From Balneolia bacterium (GTDB taxonomy: Bacteria > Bacteroidota > Rhodothermia > Balneolales > Cyclonatronaceae), in assembly GCA_003566395.1 (NCBI GenBank), contig PXDL01000565.1, forward strand, positions 1 to 24,090: DNA of 24,090 nucleotides, in the 5' to 3' direction. Of the stretch, positions 14,006 to 22,500 are shown one piece after another. A model generated the notes under the pieces. It was given only the letters and a program-made list of their open reading frames with translations, was not told the origin of the DNA and did not search any database. Made by a program: the position numbers and the translations under genes. Numbering within the stretch: position 1 is the first letter of the stretch; each line of letters starts with the position of its first letter.

Positions 14006-15751
14006 ATGAATTTTAATTATTTAGTTGTTTTTTCTTTTGCTGTAGTTTTTGGATTCGCCTGTCTGAGTGCCGTTTCAGTTCAGGCACAGGACAGGACGCT
14101 TCCGGAGCCCGCGGTGCCCGATACTGTAGAAGCTTCACAAGGTGATGCAGCGGAAGGACGTCGGCTTTTTGTTCGGGGCATTACAGAATATGAATTCGAA
14201 AACTATGAAGATGCTGCCGAGTTACTGGTACGTGCACGTGGCAAAATGGGCAAAAATGCGGCACTTGATTTTGCTATTGCCGAATCTTTTTTCAAAATAG
14301 ACAATCCGATAGATGCGCTCTACTATGCGGAAAGCTCTGTAGCGCAAGATCCGGAGAACAAGTGGTACCGTATAACCCTGGCTCAGATTTACCAGGAAAA
14401 CGGCCGGATGGCCGACAGCATAGAACAGCTTGAATCAGTGCTGGAAACCTACCCCGCAGATGTGGACGTTCTCTATACCATAGCTCAGGTTTATACTATG
14501 GAGGGTAAGCTGAATGAGGCGAACGCCACCTACCGGCGCATCATGGATATTACGGGTCCTGATATGCAGATTTATTATCAGATGTACCGGAATTACAGCA
14601 ATCTCGGCAAAACCGAATCGGCGATGGAACAGCTTGAGGGTATGCTCGATATTGATGCAGATAATGTGGCTGCCATGCAGATTTTGAGCCAGATGTATGC
14701 TGACCAGAACAAGTTCGAAAAGGCTGCCGAAGCGCTTGAGCGGGCTCTTGAAATTGAACCCGACAACGAAGAAACGGTGATAAATCTTGCGGATTTGTAT
14801 ATCAGGGAAAACCGGTGGAACGAGGCCGCGGCCATGCTTAAACAAGTAATCAGGAATCCGGAAGTGGAACCGTTTACCAAGGTAGAATTGATGCAGTATA
14901 TGCTGGGCCGTTTCAGACGCAATGCCGAAAATGAAGAACTGGCTTCAGCTACACGGGACCTCATGTACGCCCTGCTTGAAGAGGAGGAAGACTTCGGATA
15001 CGCCCACGCCCTGGCGACCGAATACTATAATTTTACAGGCGAAGAAGAAAAATTGCTTGTAAGTCTGGCCAATACCAATAAAATGCTGCCCGAAAACGAA
15101 CCGGCCTGGCGTCAGAGAATGCAAATTTTGCTTAGTAATGACAAATTTGAAGAAGTCATAGAAGTAGGGAAAGAGGCCGACCGGGTGATTCCGGATGATG
15201 CGTTTGTGCTCTATTTCAAGGGCATGGCTTACTTTTTGCTGAATGATTATTCCAATGCAGCCGACGCGCTTAGCCGCGGGGCTTCGGCTCCGGCCAACCG
15301 GGAGTTTCGCTCCGTGGTGTACGGCTCCCTGGGAGATGTTTATGCGCGTGAGGAAGACTGGGAACGGGCAGATGATGCGTATGAGCAGGCTCTGCGTCTT
15401 AATCCCGATAATGACATCGTGCTGAATAACTTTGCCTACTACCTCTCCACAAGAGATATGCGACTTGATGAAGCCCTCGAAATGTCGGAACGTGCCGTTA
15501 AAGCAGAGCCGGAAAACGCCGCTTATCTGGATACACTTGGCTGGGTGCATTTCAAGCTTGGAAATTACGAAACGGCCCGGGAGTATATTCAGGCATCAAT
15601 AGACACCGGATCGGCGAGTGCGGTTGTGCTTGAGCACATGGGCGATGTCTATAAGAAGCTTGGAGATATGAACAACGCCCGTTCCTGGTGGCAAAAAGCC
15701 TTTGATGAAGATAACAGTAAAGACCATCTGCTTGAGAAAATTGAATCCTGA
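14006..15751 (+). CDS. Secreted tetratricopeptide-repeat protein
   Basis: 581 residues from the ATG at 14006. A TTG three codons upstream is in frame but less likely. The N-terminus MNFNYLVVFSFAVVFGFACLSAVSVQAQD is a type I signal peptide with probable cleavage after VQA. The rest is TPR helices from about residue 45 to the end. Clear units include EDAAELLVRARGKMGKN, ADSIEQLESVLETYPADVDVLYTIAQVYTMEGKLNEANATYRR, FEKAAEALERALEIEPDNEETVINLADLY, WERADDAYEQALRLNPDNDIVLNNFAYYL and YLDTLGWVHFKLGNYETAREYIQ. It is periplasmic, perhaps a scaffold. It is followed after 10 bases by the DUF4292 lipoprotein and then the EnvC-like gene, an order that recurs in Bacteroidota and points to work in outer-membrane or cell-wall assembly. 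The partner is unknown. Confidence 0.93.
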   Translation: MNFNYLVVFSFAVVFGFACLSAVSVQAQDRTLPEPAVPDTVEASQGDAAEGRRLFVRGITEYEFENYEDAAELLVRARGKMGKNAALDFAIAESFFKIDNPIDALYYAESSVAQDPENKWYRITLAQIYQENGRMADSIEQLESVLETYPADVDVLYTIAQVYTMEGKLNEANATYRRIMDITGPDMQIYYQMYRNYSNLGKTESAMEQLEGMLDIDADNVAAMQILSQMYADQNKFEKAAEALERALEIEPDNEETVINLADLYIRENRWNEAAAMLKQVIRNPEVEPFTKVELMQYMLGRFRRNAENEELASATRDLMYALLEEEEDFGYAHALATEYYNFTGEEEKLLVSLANTNKMLPENEPAWRQRMQILLSNDKFEEVIEVGKEADRVIPDDAFVLYFKGMAYFLLNDYSNAADALSRGASAPANREFRSVVYGSLGDVYAREEDWERADDAYEQALRLNPDNDIVLNNFAYYLSTRDMRLDEALEMSERAVKAEPENAAYLDTLGWVHFKLGNYETAREYIQASIDTGSASAVVLEHMGDVYKKLGDMNNARSWWQKAFDEDNSKDHLLEKIES

Positions 15752-15761
15752 CTACTGCTTA

Positions 15762-16523
15762 ATGACCAATTTTCGGCAGTTAACTTGTCTTTTTACCGTA
15801 ATTTTATTGATAAGTGCGTGTTCACCACGGGTAGCCGAGATGGTGGGCACGGAAGCATTCAGCGAAAGCAGCGCTACGGCCGAAGATGTTCTTCCTACCC
15901 TCAATATCGGGTTCGACTCCGTTCACTCTCTTACCGGGCGGGCCAATGCGCGGGTAAGCAGCCCGGAGTTCCAGGAACAGGCTACCTTGTCTTTTACCAG
16001 CGACCGCGAGCGTTCGCTACTTACGATGCGAAACAATCTCGGCATTGAAGGCGGCAGAATACTGGCCGATCCCGACTCGGTTTTGATGTTCGACCGAATT
16101 GAGCGGCGTGCATGGAAAATGAGCACCGGGGATTCTCATCGCATCCTGCTCAACGGTTTTTCTGCATTTAATGTGATAGAGTTCCTGATGCCGCAAATTG
16201 CCGCCGATGACGTAATAAATGTAATGGAAAGCGATGAGGAGTGGCTGCTCGAGATCGATACCGGAGCGAGATTGTTTTTTAGTAAATCGGACGGATTGCT
16301 CAGACGCATGACCAAACAGGCCGATCAACCTGCATCATACAATCGTTTTCTTTTCAGCAGCCATGCAGGAATTGACGGATATACTCTGCCCCGGCGCATC
16401 CAGATTTTGAGTAATGATGAGAAATCCACTATTTTTCTGCTGATTCAAGCCCTTGAGCTGAATCCATCTGCATTATCATTCGATATAGGTATCCCTGATG
16501 ATATTCCGATCGAACGAATCTAA
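15762..16523 (+). CDS. DUF4292 outer-membrane-type lipoprotein
   Basis: 253 residues from the ATG at 15762. An earlier in-frame ATG at 15702 lies inside the TPR gene and would bury the signal peptide. MTNFRQLTCLFTVILLISAC is a lipoprotein signal with lipobox I-S-A-C and Cys at 20. The Cys is not followed by an acidic export signal, so the protein probably faces the periplasm. The mature part is beta-rich: DSVHSLTGRANARVSSPEFQEQATLSFTSDRERSLLTMRNNLGIEGGRILADPDSVLMFDRIERRAW, then a C-terminal half ending GYTLPRRIQILSNDEKSTIFLLIQALELNPS. This fits DUF4292, whose fold resembles the LolA/LolB lipoprotein carriers. A carrier role is only inferred. It sits 10 bases after the TPR gene and overlaps the EnvC-like gene by 26 bases. 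Confidence 0.87.
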   Translation: MTNFRQLTCLFTVILLISACSPRVAEMVGTEAFSESSATAEDVLPTLNIGFDSVHSLTGRANARVSSPEFQEQATLSFTSDRERSLLTMRNNLGIEGGRILADPDSVLMFDRIERRAWKMSTGDSHRILLNGFSAFNVIEFLMPQIAADDVINVMESDEEWLLEIDTGARLFFSKSDGLLRRMTKQADQPASYNRFLFSSHAGIDGYTLPRRIQILSNDEKSTIFLLIQALELNPSALSFDIGIPDDIPIERI

Positions 16524-17919
16524 ACATCACCTCATCGTACCGTTTACCCCACTTTTTCAACTGCTGATTGCAGCATGTGCAGGCTTTGCCGTCCTGTTAA
16601 TCATCCCCACCCAGAGTATTGCACAAGACTATGAGCGCATGAGGGCGGAGGTTCGGGGTAAACAGCAGGAAACCCGTGAAACAATCGATTTTTTGCGCAA
16701 GCAAATAGAGCGGATTGAAACCGAGGTAACTGAAACGGCCACCGAGTATGACGAGCTTTACCGGCAATTTGAGCAGCTTGAGCGGGAACTGGCCCTACGT
16801 GATGAAATGGTAACACGCCTTGAAGAAGAAGCCCGGCAAATCAGCGATGAGCTCTCCATCGTAGAACAATCCTACAACGAATATACCGAAGATCTCGAAC
16901 GTCTGGTGGCCAACTACCGCAAGTTTATGCGTCAGGTATATATGCAGGGAAATCAAAGCGAGCTGATGCTGCTGATAACCTCGGAATCGTTCAATCAGGC
17001 ACAAATTCGGCGCTATTATCTAAGCAAGTTTTCCGAATACCGGGAGCGGCAGGCCGAACTGATTCGTCAGGCCCGGGAAAAGCTCAAGGAAAAAGAAGAG
17101 GATATGAAAATTGCCCAGCGTCGCAACCAGGAAGTACTGGCCGAATCCAGACAGGAAAGAAGCCGGATGGAAAGCCGCAAGCAGCAACAAGAGCAGAATA
17201 TTTCCCGTCTTCAGCAAGACCGCCGCTCGCTCGAAGATCAGCTGGAGCAATCCAGAAGTGAAATCGAAAACCTTACCAGCCTGTTTAACTCCCTGATTGC
17301 TGAAGAAGAGCGTCTTCGAGAAAAAGAAGAAGAGCAGTTCCGACGCCTTGAAGAAGAACGAAAACGCAGACTTGCAGAAGCAAAATTAATTGAAGACGAT
17401 GTTGTGCGTGAGCGAGAGGTAGCGCGGCTTTCTGAACCGGTGCGTCGTGAAACTACGGCCGCGTTCAGCGCTGAGGAAATGAATGTTATAAGCGCATCGT
17501 TCAGCAGTGCGAAAGGAAGCCTTCCCTGGCCGACCGAAGAAGGTGTTATCAGCCGGAAATTCGGTAATTTTATCAATCCGGTGCACCGGACAAGCACGCC
17601 CAACCCGGGTGTTCATATTTCAACCGACCCGAGATCGAAGGTCCATGCCGTACACGACGGATATGTGATTGAGGTGATGGCTATATTAGGCTTCGATGAT
17701 ACCATTTTGGTAAGTCATGGGGGGTATATTACCGCCTATGCAAACCTTACAGAAATTTATGTGCGGAAAAACTCGGTTGTTCGCGCCGGAGATGTAATCG
17801 GCCTTTCCGGTGATGACGATTCCACCAACGGATCATCGCTGGTTTTTTTGGTGAGGGAAGGCAATCAGTTTGTCAACCCCGAACACTGGTTAAGCAGAAG
17901 CCCGCAACCTATTCCGTAA
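16498..17919 (+). CDS. EnvC-like murein hydrolase activator with degenerate LytM (M23) domain
   Basis: 473 residues. An N-terminal hydrophobic stretch at about 20-40 ends in SIAQ-DY, a probable signal peptide with a long basic lead. Residues about 45-310 are a long charged coiled coil (KQQETRETIDFLRKQIERIETEV ... EEERLREKEEEQFRRLEEERKRRLAEAK). Residues about 340-473 are the LytM/M23 domain. Every active-site position is altered: H-x-G-x-D reads N369-P-G-V-H373, Y-x-H reads Y-A-N416, and H-x-H reads S447-L-V449. It is therefore very unlikely to cut peptidoglycan and is better read as an EnvC-type activator of an amidase at the division site. No ftsE, ftsX or amiA-type gene is in view. It overlaps the DUF4292 gene by 26 bases. 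Confidence 0.9.
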   Translation: MIFRSNESKHHLIVPFTPLFQLLIAACAGFAVLLIIPTQSIAQDYERMRAEVRGKQQETRETIDFLRKQIERIETEVTETATEYDELYRQFEQLERELALRDEMVTRLEEEARQISDELSIVEQSYNEYTEDLERLVANYRKFMRQVYMQGNQSELMLLITSESFNQAQIRRYYLSKFSEYRERQAELIRQAREKLKEKEEDMKIAQRRNQEVLAESRQERSRMESRKQQQEQNISRLQQDRRSLEDQLEQSRSEIENLTSLFNSLIAEEERLREKEEEQFRRLEEERKRRLAEAKLIEDDVVREREVARLSEPVRRETTAAFSAEEMNVISASFSSAKGSLPWPTEEGVISRKFGNFINPVHRTSTPNPGVHISTDPRSKVHAVHDGYVIEVMAILGFDDTILVSHGGYITAYANLTEIYVRKNSVVRAGDVIGLSGDDDSTNGSSLVFLVREGNQFVNPEHWLSRSPQPIP

Positions 17920-17956
17920 TATCTACTAAACCTGTTTCAGAAAACTATTAAAAATA

Positions 17957-18409
17957 TTGAAATTCGAACAACCCGACCCGTTTAAGCAAACCATAGCGCG
18001 GACCTTTACCTATACATCTTCAGCCTTTCTGATCGGCGCGATGTTCTACCTTTTCACCAACAACCTGATTGCTATTACCATCAGGCCTGACTGGATTGGC
18101 ACGGCCGTGCTAATCGGCTACGCGGTTGTTTTTGGTAACCTGACCTACCTGCTTACCCGAAGGTATATGCGCAAACCCTACACTTTTGAAGTCTTTTCAT
18201 ACTTCATCGGCCTGATTGTAGCGTTTCCAACATTTTTCCTTATACGCCTCAAAGGCGACTTGTTCCCTGCAATGCAGGATGAAATCATTTTTGTGGTAGT
18301 CGTACTGGCCGGGGTTGCGCTTGGCTGTTGGAAGGGGCGGCAAAAAGGACAGGAGCTGTTTTTAGCATTACAGCAGAAAAAAGAACATCCTGATCAGCAG
18401 CTATCCTGA
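17957..18409 (+). CDS. Small four-helix integral membrane protein, unknown function
   Basis: I do not recognise this family. It has 150 residues starting from TTG at 17957, since an in-frame TAA lies 30 bases upstream and no ATG comes before the first helix. There are four hydrophobic segments: about 18-38 (TYTSSAFLIGAMFYLFTNNL), 47-65 (GTAVLIGYAVVFGNLTYLL), 78-95 (FEVFSYFIGLIVAFPTFFLI) and 107-126 (EIIFVVVVLAGVALGCWKG). The cytoplasmic tail is basic and Gln-rich (GRQKGQELFLALQQKKEHPDQQ). It begins 37 bases after the EnvC-like stop, so it may be co-transcribed with the envelope operon. It has no catalytic motif and only a single Cys. Confidence 0.78.
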   Translation: MKFEQPDPFKQTIARTFTYTSSAFLIGAMFYLFTNNLIAITIRPDWIGTAVLIGYAVVFGNLTYLLTRRYMRKPYTFEVFSYFIGLIVAFPTFFLIRLKGDLFPAMQDEIIFVVVVLAGVALGCWKGRQKGQELFLALQQKKEHPDQQLS

Positions 18410-18619
18410 TAAAGAAATATGGATTATTGAGTCACCGCTCTGAGGCCCTGAAGTGAAACAGGAACGACGTTGGCCTAACCATTCGTTTAAGGTTGTAAGG
18501 TTAGAAAAGAATTAGGCAGGGTGGTAGCTGCTACGGAGTTGGAAAGGTTCAACTCCCCGGACTGAGAAGTTAATTTCAGACCGAAAAAAGATTTAGAGTG
18601 AGTAAAAAGCTACTCTGAT
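18410..18619 (+). ncRNA. Hairpin-rich leader upstream of the NMT1/THI5-like gene (candidate structured RNA)
   Basis: These 210 bases have no reading frame and carry six possible hairpins in a row. CCTG/CAGG at 18447-18450 and 18459-18462 lies inside a GGCC/GGCC closing pair at 18444-18447 and 18472-18475. CTAACC/GGTTAG is at 18475-18480 and 18499-18504. GTAG/CTAC is at 18524-18527 and 18531-18534. A perfect 7-bp GGAGTTG/CAACTCC is at 18535-18541 and 18550-18556. CGGaCTGA/TCAGaCCG is at 18558-18565 and 18576-18583. AGAGT/ACTCT at 18595-18599 and 18612-18616 ends three bases before the ATG. I do not see the TPP riboswitch consensus (CUGAGA plus ACCUGAUCUGG), nor any other class I know. A run of A follows the fifth stem, so it is not a plus-strand terminator. 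It may be a cis-regulatory leader or a small RNA. Confidence 0.4.
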
Positions 18620-19588
18620 ATGAAGGCACAAAGGATCGTTTTTCCGATTAAGGTTGCGCTTGATCGATCACTCAACACCATACACTCCGGAATGCTGCTG
18701 GCCCTTCACAAAGGGTATTACAAAGAGGCCGGTTTGAATGTGGAATTTGTATCTCCGGACACCGAGAACCCCAAGGTAACGCCTGTCCGCAGACTTGTTC
18801 GCAGAAGGGTGGATTTTGCAATTGCACCCTCCGAAAGCGTAATTGCCCATAATACGGGTAGAAAACCCGTACCTGTAACATCGGTAGCCACAATGTTACA
18901 ACGGGATACTACCGCTATCGTCAGTCTCAAATCTTCGGGACTTGACCGACCTGCTCAGTTCGACGGTCGTGGGTATGCATCATTCAATATTCGTTTTGAA
19001 GAGGGAATTGTGCGCAAATTAGTGATAAACGACGGCGGCAGAGGCTCGCTTGAGTCGGTTAAAATAGGCCGCCTCGAAATATGGGAGATGCTAAAGAAAG
19101 GGGAAGCCGACATAGGCTGGATTTACATACCCTGGGAAGGTGTGGATGGAAGACAAAAGGGCCTGGACTTCAATATTTTCCGGATGAAGGATTACGATAT
19201 TCCGTATGGGTACACACCGCTGCTGCTTGCCCATCGTGCCGCGATACCGGGCCGAAGAGACGCCTATCAAAAATTTCTCCGCGCTACGGCAAAAGCCTAT
19301 GAAGAAGTGGCCCAAAATCCTGAGCAGGCGGCCTCATTTCTCCATCAAAAGGTAGATCACAAAGCTTTCAACGACCCGTTTTTTTTGAAAGCTTCACTGA
19401 AAGAGCTTCAACCTTCGATACTGGACGAGAACGAGAAGTGGGGGATGATGAACAAAAAAGTGTGGGGCGCATTCACAAACTGGCTTCTGGAAAGGCATCT
19501 GCTAAAACTGAATGAGCCGCTTGATGTATCCCTTCTTTACGACTTAAGCCTTATCAGGGCTATACATAAAGAGAAGAAGAAAAGCTGA
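18620..19588 (+). CDS. NMT1/THI5-like substrate-binding protein without signal peptide
   Basis: 322 residues of the type 2 periplasmic-binding fold of the NMT1/THI5 and SsuA/TauA/ThiY group. Recognisable segments are VALDRSLNTIHSGMLLALHKGYYKEAGLNVEFVSP (12-46), VRRRVDFAIAPSESVIAHN near 60-78, PVTSVATMLQRDTTAIVSLKSSG, the GYASFNIRF hinge strand, and GEADIGWIYIPWEGVD. It lacks the cysteine motif and the Lys/His pair of the yeast Thi5 pyrimidine synthase, so HMP-P synthesis by that mechanism is unlikely. It has no signal peptide: an in-frame TGA lies 21 bases before the ATG. No permease or ATPase gene adjoins, so the usual ABC import role is doubtful. Its ligand is unknown. The stop codon directly abuts the stop of the opposing kinase gene. 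Confidence 0.83.
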   Translation: MKAQRIVFPIKVALDRSLNTIHSGMLLALHKGYYKEAGLNVEFVSPDTENPKVTPVRRLVRRRVDFAIAPSESVIAHNTGRKPVPVTSVATMLQRDTTAIVSLKSSGLDRPAQFDGRGYASFNIRFEEGIVRKLVINDGGRGSLESVKIGRLEIWEMLKKGEADIGWIYIPWEGVDGRQKGLDFNIFRMKDYDIPYGYTPLLLAHRAAIPGRRDAYQKFLRATAKAYEEVAQNPEQAASFLHQKVDHKAFNDPFFLKASLKELQPSILDENEKWGMMNKKVWGAFTNWLLERHLLKLNEPLDVSLLYDLSLIRAIHKEKKKS

Positions 19589-19595
19589 TCAGCTT
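19582..19595. terminator. Perfect 14-bp palindrome spanning both stop codons of convergent genes
   Basis: AAGCTGATCAGCTT equals its reverse complement. It contains the TGA of the NMT1/THI5-like gene (19586-19588) and the TGA of the kinase gene (19591-19589 on minus). On the minus strand it is followed by a T-rich tract (TTCTTCTTCTC), so it could end the kinase transcript. On the plus strand a T6 run lies 12 bases further on. It can fold as a 5-bp stem with a GATC loop. Confidence 0.4.
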
Positions 19596-22500
19596 GATCC
19601 GGGTAGTTTTTTAGCTTGTTTTCCGGAACCGGGTTGCGAATCACCGGCCGGAATAATAAGGGTGAATACCGTGCCTTGTCCGGGATTGGAATCGAACTGG
19701 AGCATACCATGATGCGCTTCCATTATTTTTCTGCTGATTGCCAGCCCAAGACCCGTTCCGCTCGTTTTTGTGGAAAAATTCGGGGTGAAAATTTTTCGTC
19801 GTATTTCCGGATCAATTCCGCTGCCGCTATCCCGGATTTCAGTAAGATAATTGCCGTCCTCACGCCTTATGGAAAGTTCTATTGAACCACCGCCGGGCAT
19901 CGCTTCAATCGCATTTTTTATGATGTTGATCAGCACCCTTTTTAGTTCATCACTCACCCCATAAACAAATGCATCCTCTTTGCAGGCGGTAAAGTGAAAC
20001 TGAATGTGTTCGTTGTGCTCAAACAGATTCAGGGTAGTGGTAACAAGTGCATTCAGTTCAAGCTGTTCTTTTTCTCCGGAAAGCGGCTTGGCAAAGGCCG
20101 AGAAATCCGAAGCAATCTTATTGAGCGACTCAATCTGGTTAACCAGCATGTCTGTGAGTTTTTGAATAGCAGGCCTGAGTTCTTCAACCGAGCGGGACCC
20201 CATGGAAAGTTGTCGCTGCATGTGCTGAATGCTTAGCTTCATGGGGGTCAGCGGATTCTTGATTTCGTGGGCTATCTGCCGCGCCATCTCCGACCATGCG
20301 GCATCGCGCTCTACCTCGGCAAGTTCAGCCCTGACCGTTTTAAGATCCGTTACCATCTGGTTGTAGGCTTTTGCCAGTTCACCGATCTCATCGTTGCTGG
20401 TTACCGGAATGGTAGTATCGAGATTACCGGCGGAAATGCGCTTGAGACCGCTTTCAAACTCCGACAACGGCTGGGTAAGTTTACGTGAAACCACCCAGGC
20501 CAAACCGGTGAAAAAGACAAAAATGATGATATAAAAAGCGATCAGGTAGGTTGTAGTCTGTAGAAACTCCTCTTCATAAATTGCGGAACGCGTATAGGCG
20601 GGAATACCGAGCACGCGGTCGATGGTTCCGTTTTCAAACACAGCTCTGAATCCCATCAGAACGGAAAGTCCCCCCACAGTATAGGGCTGGAAAACAGTGG
20701 TTTTGTTTTCGTGGTATATCTGATGATATGCTTCAAAAGGCAGATAGTCGGAAAGTAATTGTAACCTGAAAATTTCCGGTGCGGTGGTCATGGTAAGCTC
20801 GCCCTGCTCAAATACCATTACATCCACTTCTTCAAGGGCGATTGCGAGTTGCCTCGCCATACCTGTTTCATGGTCGCGGAGCCGGTTTTCAACGGCTGAC
20901 AGATTCCGGGAAAGTTCCTGCTCGGCAATGCGCACATTTTGCATACTCACGATGTACTCGGTCACAAATGCCAGGGCAATCATAAAAAGAAGCGTAGCAA
21001 TAAGGTAGCTGTCGAGAATGCGGTCCTGAAGGCGTTGAGGTTGCCGTACATGAGACTGGTTCCGGCTCCACTTGAACAGCCGGATGAGCTGGAACGTGAC
21101 CAGGCAAATCAACAATATGGCTACGAAAAACCGGAAACCGGAGAAGATGTAATTCAGATAGGTTACATCACGAACCGAAACAACAACGTGGGTTTCCTCA
21201 TCATGAGCCAGAACAAGCTGGCGATAGGAAGCCCGGTCCCGAACCCGTCGGATCACGCTTCGTTTACCGTCCTGTGGCATGAGGGAGGGATCCAGAATGT
21301 GCTGTTGGGAGAGCATGGGAGAGCGAAGCGCTGCGGTGGAACTTACCTTCATGCCGTTTTCGTACTTGGTAATTACGTACCTGTTCCAGCTCTCCCGGTC
21401 CCGCTCGTGAAAAGCAAGAGCATCATTCACGGGCCGGCCGAAGCTGTGTCCCTCAACCAGTACAAAAGTTACCAGCCAGGAGGGTTGAGTGGGAAAATCA
21501 GACGGAATACTTTGCAGGCCTTTGATGAAGATGGGGAAACCCTGAAAGCGGTCGTCGGAATCAACAATCGGAAGACGGGCAAACGGCCGCTGAAGTGACT
21601 GGCGGATGAACGAGCGAACTTCATCATGAAAAGAGGTGGAAAAGCGATCTGAAAAGGAGGGCTGTGAACCATAATCAGCAATAATATTGAGCCGCCCGTC
21701 GAGCAGAAACGCAAGTACGGTGTAGGAGCTCCAGTCCGGATCGATTTGCCGGTTAACCTGCTGTCTGAACTGCGCGGCTGCCTGAATCGGAAACGACGGA
21801 CTGGCCTCTACATCGCGCACTTCGGTGAGCACGCCCTGATCAAGGAGCGAAGCTATAATACTACGGGTGATTTCCCTGGCTTCGTTTTTGTCGGTGGTTA
21901 CATAGTTGGTGGCCATCCGCTCCATATTGGTATTTTCCTGTTTAATTTCCGCATCGAAATAAACCGGGAGGGAAAGCAGCATCACACAGAAAACAAGCAC
22001 GGTAATTGATCTGGGGACGGGAAGATGGTCAGGGGATAGCCAGCGCAGCTTTTCCATCGAAAAAAGCAAAATCAACAGCAAACTGATTCCGAAAAACTTA
22101 ACCCACAAGAAGGCCGGTCCAGGGCTTTCAGCAAGAAGAAGGACAAGGATGGGCAGAAGTATAAAAATGAAGCCCGGAATGAAACGGATAAGCTTTGATC
22201 GGGGTGAAAAGTCAACCGCAAGCCGGCAAGAGGCGAAGGTTAGGCCGACAAAAGAGCCGATAAGGAAAAGGGAACTTATATAAATGATCCAGGTTGCCGT
22301 ATCCGGGAAAACCATGAGCCCGAGCAGTCCGGTTTGCGTGGAGGAAATCACATCGAAGAGCCGGAGCAGTGCCCAGCAACCGACTCCGGCGGCTAAGACA
22401 GATGCGAAGGTTACGTAGAGCAAATTCGATGGTAATCTGCCGGGCTTTGACTCCTTAATCAAAATTTGCCGTACAAAATGAGCGAAGAAGAGCAGAAATG

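Noticed and set aside
18515..18560. T-box riboswitch or tRNA-like element (GGGTGGTA and GGTTCAACTCC words)
   Set aside because: The specifier stem, the rest of the antiterminator and any anticodon arm are missing, the spacing is too short for a tRNA, and the downstream gene is not a synthetase or amino acid gene.
18410..18619. TPP riboswitch before the NMT1/THI5-like gene
   Set aside because: CTGAGA occurs once by itself, but the ACCTGATCTGG part and the required order of helices are not found.
20939..21598. 219-codon open frame on the plus strand inside the histidine kinase
   Set aside because: It is antisense to the kinase sensor region and has low-complexity, non-protein-like composition.
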